The translations under genes were made by a program, and so were the position numbers. Source: Candidatus Pedobacter colombiensis (GTDB lineage Bacteria > Bacteroidota > Bacteroidia > Sphingobacteriales > Sphingobacteriaceae). From it: DNA of 64,000 nucleotides. Position 1 is the first letter of the stretch. Every line of letters starts with the position of its first letter. Location of the stretch: positions 3,968,001 through 4,032,000 of the forward strand of contig CP119313.1 in the NCBI GenBank assembly GCA_029202485.1, read 5' to 3'. Below are positions 10,415 to 17,945 of the stretch, piece by piece. Under the pieces are notes generated by a model. That model searched no databases. It was given only the letters and a program-made list of their open reading frames with translations, and was not told the origin of the DNA.

Positions 10415-11398
10415 GTGACCGATCTGACAAAGCAAATCTTTTCTATCAGCAATGCGCAGGAGTTTGAACAAACCTGCCTTGCTATATTTAACCACCAGGC
10501 CAAAAATTGCCAGGTTTATAAAGAATATATCTCTCATCTAAGAATAAATCCTGAGGATATAATCAGTTCTTCACAGATTCCATTTCTACCTATTAGTTTT
10601 TTTAAAACCCATGAAGTACTCAGCTCTACTGACACTCCCGAAATTGTATTTAGCAGCTCGGGTACTACAGGTATGATACAAAGCCGGCATCTGGTTACTG
10701 CTGTCAATATATATGAACAGAGCTTTAATACTGCTTTTGAGCAGTATTATGGAAAGATTGAAAACACTTGTTTACTAGCCTTACTACCTTCTTATCTTGA
10801 ACGAGATGGCTCATCACTGATTTACATGGTTGATGCCCTGTTAAAGCAAAGTAAGCATCCTGATAGTGGCTATTTCCTTCATAATCACGATGACTTATAT
10901 CACAAGCTTCAAAAACTACAGGCCACCAATCAAAAAACGATATTAATAGGCGTTACTTATGCCTTACTTGATTTTATTGAACACCATAAGCTGCAATTTC
11001 CCAACCTAATCGTGATGGAAACCGGAGGGATGAAAGGCAAAAGAAAAGAAATGGTGCGTGAAGAACTCCATCAGCTTTTGCAGGAGGGCTTTGGGGTAAA
11101 TGCCATTCATAGTGAATATGGTATGACCGAATTGTTGTCGCAAGCTTACTCTACCGGAGTTGGTGTATTTAACTGTCCACCCTGGATGAAGATTTATCTT
11201 CGTGATACCAACGACCCTTTGAGTTTAACACCTAACAACAGAACAGGAGGAATTAATGTTATAGACCTGGCCAACATCAACTCCTGTGCTTTTATCGCAA
11301 CACAAGATCTTGGAAAACTTTTTCCAGATGGTTCATTTGAAGTGTTAGGTCGTTTTGACAATGCTGATATCAGAGGTTGCAACCTACTGGTAGGTTAA
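10415..11398 (+). CDS. LuxE-like acyl-protein synthetase / acyl-adenylating enzyme
   Basis: 327 residues related to LuxE acyl-protein synthetase, the ATP-dependent fatty-acid-activating subunit of the lux reductase, and to the ANL adenylating superfamily. The adenylate-binding P-loop is FSSSGTTG (about residues 79-86); EYGMTELLSQ near 235-245 matches the motif that contacts the adenylate. It is shorter than full acyl-CoA ligases, as LuxE is. No luxC, luxD or luciferase gene is nearby, so a bioluminescence role is not implied; activation of an acyl or other carboxylic acid for an unknown acceptor is inferred. The start is GTG. The stop overlaps by 4 bp the stop of the convergent RES toxin gene. 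Confidence 0.8.
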   Translation: MTDLTKQIFSISNAQEFEQTCLAIFNHQAKNCQVYKEYISHLRINPEDIISSSQIPFLPISFFKTHEVLSSTDTPEIVFSSSGTTGMIQSRHLVTAVNIYEQSFNTAFEQYYGKIENTCLLALLPSYLERDGSSLIYMVDALLKQSKHPDSGYFLHNHDDLYHKLQKLQATNQKTILIGVTYALLDFIEHHKLQFPNLIVMETGGMKGKRKEMVREELHQLLQEGFGVNAIHSEYGMTELLSQAYSTGVGVFNCPPWMKIYLRDTNDPLSLTPNNRTGGINVIDLANINSCAFIATQDLGKLFPDGSFEVLGRFDNADIRGCNLLVG

Positions 11399-11847
11399 TG
11401 CAATCGCTTATCAAACAAAAAAGGCTTGCTATCGATGATCTTCACATTAGCTAAAAAAGGATGGTTTACATTTAAAATGTAGTTATATTCATCTTCGACA
11501 ATTGCCGATGGTACTTTTAAAAGCAAAGCATCATTATTTTTTACAAAGGCATCTCCCTTTTTCTTTAATAAGGATGGCGAAGGATAACTGTTCCAATCTT
11601 TAGGCAATAAGTGTCTTTCCACTTCTTCGACACTGTTCTCCGGAACATCAAAAACAGTAATGCAAAAACTTTCCGGATCTTGTATGTTCGTTAAATGTGC
11701 CAATACTTCAAGTGCGGCCAACGCTCTGCTACTTGCAAGATATAACATAGAAACACCTACACTGTTCCAGCGTCCGCCAAATAACCTGGCACCTTCACCA
11801 CTCATATCTCTGGCTCTCTTACAGAGCGAAATCCGATAAAGCAACAT
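11395..11847 (-). CDS. RES-domain toxin of an Xre/RES (MbcT-like) pair
   Basis: 150 residues with the RES fold: YRISLCKRARDMSGEGARLFGGRWNS would run over the quotable limit, but the key elements are Tyr-Arg near the N-terminus, GGRWNSVG near residue 25-31, Tyr36-Leu-Ala-Ser, Glu47 in AALEVLAHL, and the NVNHP element near the end. RES toxins such as MbcT degrade NAD+ (phosphorolysis or hydrolysis) and arrest growth. The gene begins with a TAATG overlap on the antitoxin stop, the usual antitoxin-then-toxin order. It converges with the LuxE-like gene, overlapping by 4 bp. Confidence 0.9.
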   Translation of the reverse strand: MLLYRISLCKRARDMSGEGARLFGGRWNSVGVSMLYLASSRALAALEVLAHLTNIQDPESFCITVFDVPENSVEEVERHLLPKDWNSYPSPSLLKKKGDAFVKNNDALLLKVPSAIVEDEYNYILNVNHPFLANVKIIDSKPFLFDKRLH

Positions 11848-12332
11848 TAGCTAAAAACGCCGTATTCTATACGGCCAAGTGTTTGTAATATTAATTCGAA
11901 GCCTATAGAAGTATCCAGGAGACTTAAAGGTGTTTCTCCATTTAAAGTATAATTTGGAGTTTTCATCCAATCATTGAAATTATCCAATGTACCAAAAACC
12001 TCTGTACCACGCTGATACAACCTGGCCAATTCTATAGCCTTTTCGGCATGTTCGGTTTTTATAAGTGTAGAAGGAGTGTATCGCTGTAGCGTACGCTCGG
12101 AGATATGCATAATACCAGCTACCTCCTGGATGGTAAGGGAAATTCTTTTTACAAGGCTTACCAATGCCTTTTTAGAAACTCCCTTACGAGCAAGATTTAG
12201 CAAATCGAAATCTGTTGATACTGCATAATTACTACCTAATAACCCCAATAATGAGGTTTGATTTAGCGCACCATAGGCTACAGCCGGTTCTGATAATTCG
12301 GTATTGGTTTCTGCTTTCCTTTTCATATCCAT
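11847..12332 (-). CDS. Xre/MbcA/ParS antitoxin
   Basis: 161-residue antitoxin: an N-terminal disordered part, a helix-turn-helix (VAGIMHISERTLQRYTPS, about residues 92-110) and a C-terminal MbcA/ParS toxin-binding region (FGTLDNFNDWMKTPN onward). In this family the antitoxin blocks the RES active site and represses its own promoter. The start is taken at 12332 (MDMKRKAE); an ATG two codons in is equally possible. A well-formed promoter sits directly upstream, with the -7 box only 13 bases before the start codon, so autorepression by binding over the promoter is plausible. Confidence 0.9.
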   Translation of the reverse strand: MDMKRKAETNTELSEPAVAYGALNQTSLLGLLGSNYAVSTDFDLLNLARKGVSKKALVSLVKRISLTIQEVAGIMHISERTLQRYTPSTLIKTEHAEKAIELARLYQRGTEVFGTLDNFNDWMKTPNYTLNGETPLSLLDTSIGFELILQTLGRIEYGVFS

Positions 12333-12345
12333 CAGACATTATACA

Positions 12346-12376
12346 CAAATATAATTCTTTTTGTCCGATTTACCAA
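12346..12376 (-). promoter_or_regulatory. Promoter of the toxin-antitoxin operon
   Basis: On the minus strand a TTG (-33 region, 12374-12376) is followed after 20 bases by TATATTTG (12346-12353), an exact TAnnTTTG -7 box. It is the best-formed promoter in the window. Transcription would begin a few bases before the antitoxin start at 12332. Confidence 0.6.
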
Positions 12377-12422
12377 CACATCACGAACAATAAAACAACA
12401 TAACCTTACCTAATTCAACCAA

Positions 12423-13712
12423 TTACGAATTGGCAATTAGCAAATAGTAATTCTTCTTCCCTTTTTGGACAATGATAAATCGATCGTTTAAAAGGTCATT
12501 TATTGTCAATTTATCCGTCGGGTCTTTCAACTTCTCTTTGTTTACAGATACCCCACCACCTTGTATTAATTTCTTTGCTTCTCCTTTTGACGCAAACACA
12601 CTTGATTTTTCGGCAAGTAAAGTAGCTGCATCGATCCCTTCTGTTAGTTCAGTTTTTGAAATTGAAAATTGTGGAATACCCTCAAATATTTCTAAAACCT
12701 GAGCTTCCGATAGCGTTTTAAAAAATTCCAACGAACCGTTTCCAAATAAGAACTCAGAAGTTTTTACAGCTGTTTCTAAAGCTTCTTCAGAATGAGTCCT
12801 GATGGTAATATCTTCTGCCAAAGCTTTTTGCAAAACACGAAGATGAGGAGCTGCATCATGTTCAACTTCAAGCGCTTCAATTTCCTCTTTCGATTTTAAA
12901 GTAAAAATTCTGATCCATTTTTTGGTATCCTCATCAGAAGCATTTAACCAAAACTGGTAGAATTTATATGGCGATGTTTTTTTAGGATCTAACCATACTG
13001 CACCACTTTCAGTTTTACCAAACTTAGTACCATCTGCTTTTTTAATCAATTGAGTAGTGATTGCAAAAGCTGTCCCTGCATCCTTACGTCTGATCAACTC
13101 TGTACCGGTAACAATATTACCCCATTGGTCTGAGCCTCCCATTTGAACAAGACAGTTCATATTTTTCCATAAATAATAGAAATCATATCCCTGAATCAAT
13201 TGATAGCAAAATTCAGTAAAGGAAAGCCCTGAATCACCTTCAAGACGTCTTTTCACACTATCCTTTGCCATCATATAGTTGACTGTGATGTGCTTACCAA
13301 CATCCCTGATAAAGGTAAATAGGTTCATATCTTTAAACCAATCAGCATTATTGACCATTACAGCACCATTGCCATCCTCAGAAAAGTTGAGGAACTTAGA
13401 AAGCTGGCGTTTCATTCCGGCAAGATAGAGGTCTATAATCTCTTCCGTTTGAAGATTTCGTTCATCAGATTTTCCTGAAGGATCACCAACCATTCCAGTA
13501 GCCCCACCTACCAAAGCATAAGGTTTATGTCCGGCACGTTGGAAATGAATAAGTGTCATAATCTGCGTAAGATGTCCTATATGCAGAGAATCTGCAGTTG
13601 GATCAAAACCTATATAGCCAGATATCATTCCTTCACTTAACTTTTCTTCAGTACCAGGCATTATATCCTGTAACATGCCTCTCCAGCGTAACTCTTCAAC
13701 GAAATTGGTCAT
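12423..13712 (-). CDS. tyrS: Tyrosyl-tRNA synthetase
   Basis: 429-residue class I aminoacyl-tRNA synthetase that charges tRNA-Tyr. The HIGH motif is present as HIGH (residues 44-47), KMSKS as KFGKT (230-234), and a C-terminal S4 RNA-binding domain starts about residue 360 (SKGEAKKLIQGGGV). Length is typical of the bacterial TyrRS type with KFGKS. It is transcribed alone from a TATATTTG box at 13732-13739. No T-box or similar leader is seen. Confidence 0.97.
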   Translation of the reverse strand: MTNFVEELRWRGMLQDIMPGTEEKLSEGMISGYIGFDPTADSLHIGHLTQIMTLIHFQRAGHKPYALVGGATGMVGDPSGKSDERNLQTEEIIDLYLAGMKRQLSKFLNFSEDGNGAVMVNNADWFKDMNLFTFIRDVGKHITVNYMMAKDSVKRRLEGDSGLSFTEFCYQLIQGYDFYYLWKNMNCLVQMGGSDQWGNIVTGTELIRRKDAGTAFAITTQLIKKADGTKFGKTESGAVWLDPKKTSPYKFYQFWLNASDEDTKKWIRIFTLKSKEEIEALEVEHDAAPHLRVLQKALAEDITIRTHSEEALETAVKTSEFLFGNGSLEFFKTLSEAQVLEIFEGIPQFSISKTELTEGIDAATLLAEKSSVFASKGEAKKLIQGGGVSVNKEKLKDPTDKLTINDLLNDRFIIVQKGKKNYYLLIANS

Positions 13713-13731
13713 TATAATCTACTTTTACCCG

Positions 13732-13739
13732 CAAATATA
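13732..13739 (-). promoter_or_regulatory. -7 promoter box (TATATTTG) for tyrS
   Basis: Exact TAnnTTTG match on the minus strand, 19 bases upstream of the tyrS ATG. No -33 TTG at the expected distance. Confidence 0.5.
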
Positions 13740-13815
13740 GGAAAAGCTAGGTTATCCTTAAATTTGATACTGGCTTAAAATGGCTTATTGAACAATAATC
13801 GCTATTTTTAGCTCC

Positions 13816-14496
13816 ATGAACTTCTTATCCCATTTTTATTTTGAAAGAAATAATCCAGATGAAAATATGGTACTGGGAGTTGTTTTGCCTGATTTTATAA
13901 AGAATGCTCAAAAAGATTACAACCTCTACCCCCTTAAAATCAAACATCTTTTTGAAGAGGAACCGCATCAAATTTCCATCCTCAATGGCTGGAAGAGACA
14001 TATAGAGGTTGACCAGATTTTCCATTCTTCTAATTTTTTCCAGGAGTACACAAATGAATTGAAACAGCTGATACTTCCATCTTGTGAAAATAGCCCGGTT
14101 AAACCATTCTTTCTAGCACATATAGGCTTAGAATTGGTTTTGGATCATTTATTAATTGTAGATAGACTTATCAACATCAATACCTTTTACCACCAGCTGG
14201 CTGGTGCTGATAAAACTGCCTTAAACAGCTTTTTACGTACTTCTTCATTGGAAAACACCGAAGTATTTTTTAAATTCCTTAACAGATTCATTTCCAGCAG
14301 ATATCTTCTTAGTTATCAAAAAATTGAAAATATTGCTTATGCACTCAATCAGATTTGTAAGCGACTATGGGACAACCCGTTTACGGATCCACAACTATCA
14401 GCATTAACAGAACAGCTTGATAAATTTAAAGACACCATTAAAGATGATTATCTATCCATTTTTGGGTATATTGAAACTGAGTTAAATAAGAAGTAA
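13816..14496 (+). CDS. Acyl-carrier-protein phosphodiesterase-like (AcpH/DUF479) protein
   Basis: 226 residues beginning MNFLSHFYF, resembling the MNFLAHL start of AcpH, which removes 4'-phosphopantetheine from acyl carrier protein. Further matching elements are GVVLPDFIKN (about 22-31), HIEVDQIFHSS (about 60-70) and the helical FFLAHIGLELVLDH (about 97-110), with histidines and aspartates as in the HD-like metal site. Overall similarity looks distant, so the enzymatic role is a tentative assignment. TATTTTTA, seven of eight bases of a -7 box, lies five bases before the ATG. ligA follows on the same strand after 54 bp with its own -7 box. Confidence 0.6.
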   Translation: MNFLSHFYFERNNPDENMVLGVVLPDFIKNAQKDYNLYPLKIKHLFEEEPHQISILNGWKRHIEVDQIFHSSNFFQEYTNELKQLILPSCENSPVKPFFLAHIGLELVLDHLLIVDRLININTFYHQLAGADKTALNSFLRTSSLENTEVFFKFLNRFISSRYLLSYQKIENIAYALNQICKRLWDNPFTDPQLSALTEQLDKFKDTIKDDYLSIFGYIETELNKK

Positions 14497-14537
14497 AAAA
14501 TTCATACAAATCTAAATCAGCTACTATAGCTAATTTG

Positions 14538-14545
14538 TATCTTCG
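14538..14545 (+). promoter_or_regulatory. -7 promoter box (TATCTTCG) for ligA
   Basis: TATCTTCG followed by CAG matches the TAnnTTTG box with one change. It ends five bases before the ATG of ligA, again pointing to a leaderless or near-leaderless transcript. Confidence 0.4.
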
Positions 14546-14550
14546 CAGCT

Positions 14551-16563
14551 ATGTCACTATTTGAGGTAAAAGACAAAATGGATGCGTTGGTTAAGGAGCT
14601 TAACCAGCACAGTTACAATTATTATGTATTGGCCATGCCTACCATTGCAGATTATACTTTCGATCAAAAATTAGAAGAACTGCATCAGCTTGAACTGGCA
14701 CATCCGGAGTTTGCCGATCCTAACTCGCCAACACAAAAAGTGGGTGGGGAAATTACAAAAACCTTTACTACCGTAAAGCATAAATGGCCTATGCTCTCGT
14801 TAGGAAATACCTATAACGAGCAGGATTTAAGAGATTTTGACGAGCGCATAAAAAAAGCCATAGGTGAAAACTTTGAGTACGTATGTGAACTAAAGTTTGA
14901 TGGACTATCCATCAGTTTAACTTACGACGGCTCGAAACTGGTAAGAGCAGTTACACGTGGTGACGGCACCAAAGGAGATGATGTAACAACCAATGTTAAA
15001 ACGATACACACTATTCCACATCAATTAAAAGCCGATGATGTTCCGCCTTTGTTTGAAATCAGGGGTGAAATATTTATGCACCGTGCTGCTTTTGAGCGAC
15101 TGAACAAAGACCGTGAAGAGCTGGGAGAAGTACAATATGCCAACCCTAGAAATTTTGCAGCAGGCACTGTTAAAATGCAGGATTCAAAAGAAGTCGCCAA
15201 ACGTCCGCTGGATTGCTTTCTATATTCACTTAACACAGACAAAGACTACTTTAAGACGCATTGGGAAAGTTTACAAACTTTAAAAAAATGGGGTTTTAAT
15301 GTATGTGAACATACCAAATTAACAAATAATATTGACGAGGTATTGTTGTTTATCAAGCATTGGGAAAATGAACGCTTCAAGTTGTCGTATGACATCGACG
15401 GAATAGTAATTAAAGTAAATAGTTACGCGCAACAACAAGAGTTGGGCTTTACGGCCAAATCTCCTAGATGGGCCATTTCCTATAAATATAAAGCTCAGGA
15501 AGTAGAAACAATTCTGGAAAAAGTTACCTACCAGGTGGGCCGAACCGGAGCAGTAACACCTGTGGCCAACCTGAAACCAGTGCAACTTGCCGGAACAACG
15601 GTAAAAAGGGCAACCTTGCACAATGCCAATGAGATAGAGCGACTGGATTTGTACGAAGGTGATAGTGTTTTTGTTGAAAAGGGGGGAGAAATTATTCCTA
15701 AGATCATTAATGTAAACCTCGACAAGCGTAAACCAGGTGCTACTCCTATAATTTACCCATCAGTTTGTCCGGAGTGTGGCACGCCTTTGATTAGAAAAGA
15801 AGGGGAAGTAGCCTTTTATTGCCCAAACGATGAGGCTTGTCCGCCGCAAATAGTTGGTAAAATTCAACATTTCATCAGCAGAAAAGCTATGAATATTGAT
15901 GGATTAGGCGATGAGACGATAGAAACATTCTTTCAACGTGGTCTGGTTACCCACATCAGTGATCTGTATACCTTACATGAGAAAGCTGAGGATTTAAAAA
16001 CATTGGAACGCTTTGGTGAAAAGTCCATTGACAATATGTTAAATGGTATCGAACTTTCCAAACTGATGCCCTTTGAGAAAGTACTATTCGGACTTGGTAT
16101 CAGATACGTAGGTGAAACTGTTGCAAAGAAACTTGCTTTTGGTACAAAAACCATCGATCAATTAGCCTCGGCCAGCTTGGAAGAGTTGACGAGCATTGAC
16201 GAAATAGGTCAAAGAATTGCAGAAAGTATCATTGAATACTTTAGCAACCCCGAGCACATGGCACAAATAAAGCTCTTAAAAGCTTATGGTTTGCAGTTTG
16301 AAGCCGTAGAAAATGAAATTACATTACAAAGTGATAAGTTAACTGGAAAAACATTCGTAATTTCAGGCGTTTTTGGGAACTACAGTAGAGAAGAGCTCAA
16401 AAACATGATTGAAAGTAATGGCGGTAAGATTTTAAGTGGCATTTCTGCGAAACTTAATTATCTTGTTGCCGGAGATAATATGGGACCATCTAAATTGGAA
16501 AAAGCGAAAAAATTGAATGTCCCGCTTATTTCAGAGGATGATTTGTTAGAGCTATTGAAGTAA
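14551..16563 (+). CDS. ligA: NAD+-dependent DNA ligase
   Basis: 670 residues, the normal length for LigA, which seals nicks in replication and repair using NAD+. Domains in order: Ia NAD+-binding helices (about 1-70), adenylation domain with the catalytic KFDG (Lys115), OB fold, a four-cysteine zinc finger (CPECGTP ... CPNDEACPP, about 408-435), helix-hairpin-helix repeats (about 445-580) and a C-terminal BRCT domain (about 590-670). dapA follows after 10 bp on the same strand, so the two probably form one transcript. Confidence 0.97.
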   Translation: MSLFEVKDKMDALVKELNQHSYNYYVLAMPTIADYTFDQKLEELHQLELAHPEFADPNSPTQKVGGEITKTFTTVKHKWPMLSLGNTYNEQDLRDFDERIKKAIGENFEYVCELKFDGLSISLTYDGSKLVRAVTRGDGTKGDDVTTNVKTIHTIPHQLKADDVPPLFEIRGEIFMHRAAFERLNKDREELGEVQYANPRNFAAGTVKMQDSKEVAKRPLDCFLYSLNTDKDYFKTHWESLQTLKKWGFNVCEHTKLTNNIDEVLLFIKHWENERFKLSYDIDGIVIKVNSYAQQQELGFTAKSPRWAISYKYKAQEVETILEKVTYQVGRTGAVTPVANLKPVQLAGTTVKRATLHNANEIERLDLYEGDSVFVEKGGEIIPKIINVNLDKRKPGATPIIYPSVCPECGTPLIRKEGEVAFYCPNDEACPPQIVGKIQHFISRKAMNIDGLGDETIETFFQRGLVTHISDLYTLHEKAEDLKTLERFGEKSIDNMLNGIELSKLMPFEKVLFGLGIRYVGETVAKKLAFGTKTIDQLASASLEELTSIDEIGQRIAESIIEYFSNPEHMAQIKLLKAYGLQFEAVENEITLQSDKLTGKTFVISGVFGNYSREELKNMIESNGGKILSGISAKLNYLVAGDNMGPSKLEKAKKLNVPLISEDDLLELLK

Positions 16564-16573
16564 AGAATAAAAA

Positions 16574-17455
16574 ATGAACAAATTTCACGGAACAGGAGTA
16601 GCATTAGTTACGCCTTTTAATGCAGATGGGACGGTAGACTACGAAGGTCTAAAAAGACTCATCAACCATTTAATTGAAGGAGAGGTTGAATATCTGGTAT
16701 CATTAGGTACAACAGGAGAAGCTTCGACACTAAATAAAGAAGATAAGAAGAAGATATGGGAATTTACTGCCGAAGTTAACAATGGTCGCTTGCCATTGGT
16801 TGCCGGTATTGGAGGGAATGATACTGTTGAAGTAGCAGATAGCATTAAAACCTTTGAGGTAAATGGTTACGATGCCATATTATCCGCCAGCCCATATTAC
16901 AACAAACCTACACAAGAAGGAATATATCAACATTATAAAGCGATTAGCGAAAGTAGTTCCCTGCCCGTTTTTCTTTACAATGTACCTGGACGTACAGCAA
17001 GCAATGTAAGTCCGGAAACCACATGCAGGTTAGCTAATGACTTTAAAAACATCATTGGAACTAAAGAAGCTTCCGGTAATTTTGATCAGTTTAACCAAAT
17101 CATGCGCGATAAACCGGCCGATTTCCTATTGATCTCTGGGGATGATCCTGTTGCAATGCCTATGATCTCATTAGGAGCTGTTGGGGTTATTTCTGTAATT
17201 GGAAATGCTTTGCCTAAACAATTATCTGATATGATCAGGTTATCACTTAAAGGTGATTATGCTGCAGCTCAGCCAAAACACTTAAGTTTAATTGAATTTA
17301 CAAGGATGATGTTTGCGGAAGGGAATCCTGCAGGCGTAAAAGCTGCATTAAAACATCTGGGTATTTGTGATGACCATCTTCGTTTACCGCTTGTAAAGGT
17401 CTCTGATACGCTTAGAAAAGCAATTATAGCTGAAACAAATGAGCTTACCGCATAA
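16574..17455 (+). CDS. dapA: 4-hydroxy-tetrahydrodipicolinate synthase
   Basis: 293-residue TIM-barrel enzyme that condenses pyruvate with aspartate semialdehyde in the first committed step of lysine and meso-diaminopimelate synthesis. The Schiff-base lysine is Lys164 in GTKEASGN, the proton-relay tyrosine is Tyr135 in FLYNVPGR, and the GTTGEA substrate loop is at 45-50. Diaminopimelate supply fits the DNPR motif in MurE of this same window. The gene ends at a strong bidirectional terminator. Confidence 0.96.
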   Translation: MNKFHGTGVALVTPFNADGTVDYEGLKRLINHLIEGEVEYLVSLGTTGEASTLNKEDKKKIWEFTAEVNNGRLPLVAGIGGNDTVEVADSIKTFEVNGYDAILSASPYYNKPTQEGIYQHYKAISESSSLPVFLYNVPGRTASNVSPETTCRLANDFKNIIGTKEASGNFDQFNQIMRDKPADFLLISGDDPVAMPMISLGAVGVISVIGNALPKQLSDMIRLSLKGDYAAAQPKHLSLIEFTRMMFAEGNPAGVKAALKHLGICDDHLRLPLVKVSDTLRKAIIAETNELTA

Positions 17456-17488
17456 AAAAAGTGTCTCGATATTTTCGAGACACTTTTT
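17454..17488. terminator. Bidirectional intrinsic terminator between dapA and the H1-like gene
   Basis: Perfect 9-bp arms (GTGTCTCGA / TCGAGACAC) around a 5-base loop, flanked by seven A on the left and five T on the right, so it can stop transcription from both convergent genes. Confidence 0.85.
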
Positions 17489-17509
17489 CATCAAAACAAT
17501 TAAAGCTAG

Positions 17510-17686
17510 TTAGCCCTTGTTTTTAGTCTCCTGAACCTCTAAGCGGATAGCTTGAGCTAGGTTTTTAAGATCTTGCATACCTTTACGTACACGAGTTCCT
17601 GCAGCACTGTTTGCTTTGTTGTAGAATTTGTCTGCGTCAGCCTCTAAGGTTGCAACAAGTTCCTTTACTTCATTAAATTTTTTCAT
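17510..17686 (-). CDS. Histone-H1-like small basic protein
   Basis: 58 residues, starting MKKFNEVKELVATLEAD and ending in QETKNKG, lysine-rich with two short amphipathic helices and the block AGTRVRKGMQDLKNLA. This matches the small histone-H1-like (Hc1-type) proteins found throughout Bacteroidota, thought to bind DNA. It falls below common length cut-offs for gene calling but has a clean start, no overlapping gene on either strand, and a bidirectional terminator shared with dapA. The function in DNA compaction is inferred from the family, not tested in most species. Confidence 0.85.
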   Translation of the reverse strand: MKKFNEVKELVATLEADADKFYNKANSAAGTRVRKGMQDLKNLAQAIRLEVQETKNKG

Positions 17687-17890
17687 CGTTAATTTGCTTC
17701 TTTTAGTTTATTAAGGTTTTGATTAATACTCTGTTACTAAAGTAAGATGTTTATTTTAATAAAAAAATTTTTACAATAACAAATAAACGTTCCAAAACCC
17801 TCTTTTTTTCCACATTATGCGGGTTTATAAACAATCACCATAAGCAAAAACAAATCAAACGACTCATTTACAGGCAATTAAAAAACAAAT

Positions 17891-17937
17891 AAAACAAAAA
17901 ACCTCCTTAATGACTCATTAAGGAGGTTTTTTGTTTT
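17891..17937 (-). terminator. Intrinsic terminator of the alpha-oxoamine synthase gene
   Basis: Perfect 23-bp inverted repeat around a single central base; the inner part carries ACCTCCTTAA / TTAAGGAGGT and the outer part is A-rich on the left and T-rich on the right. It lies just past the stop at 17946 on the minus strand. The 200 bases between it and the H1-like start hold only AT-rich leader sequence and one lone TTTTCCACA at 17806-17814. Confidence 0.85.
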
Positions 17938-17945
17938 ATTAAATA

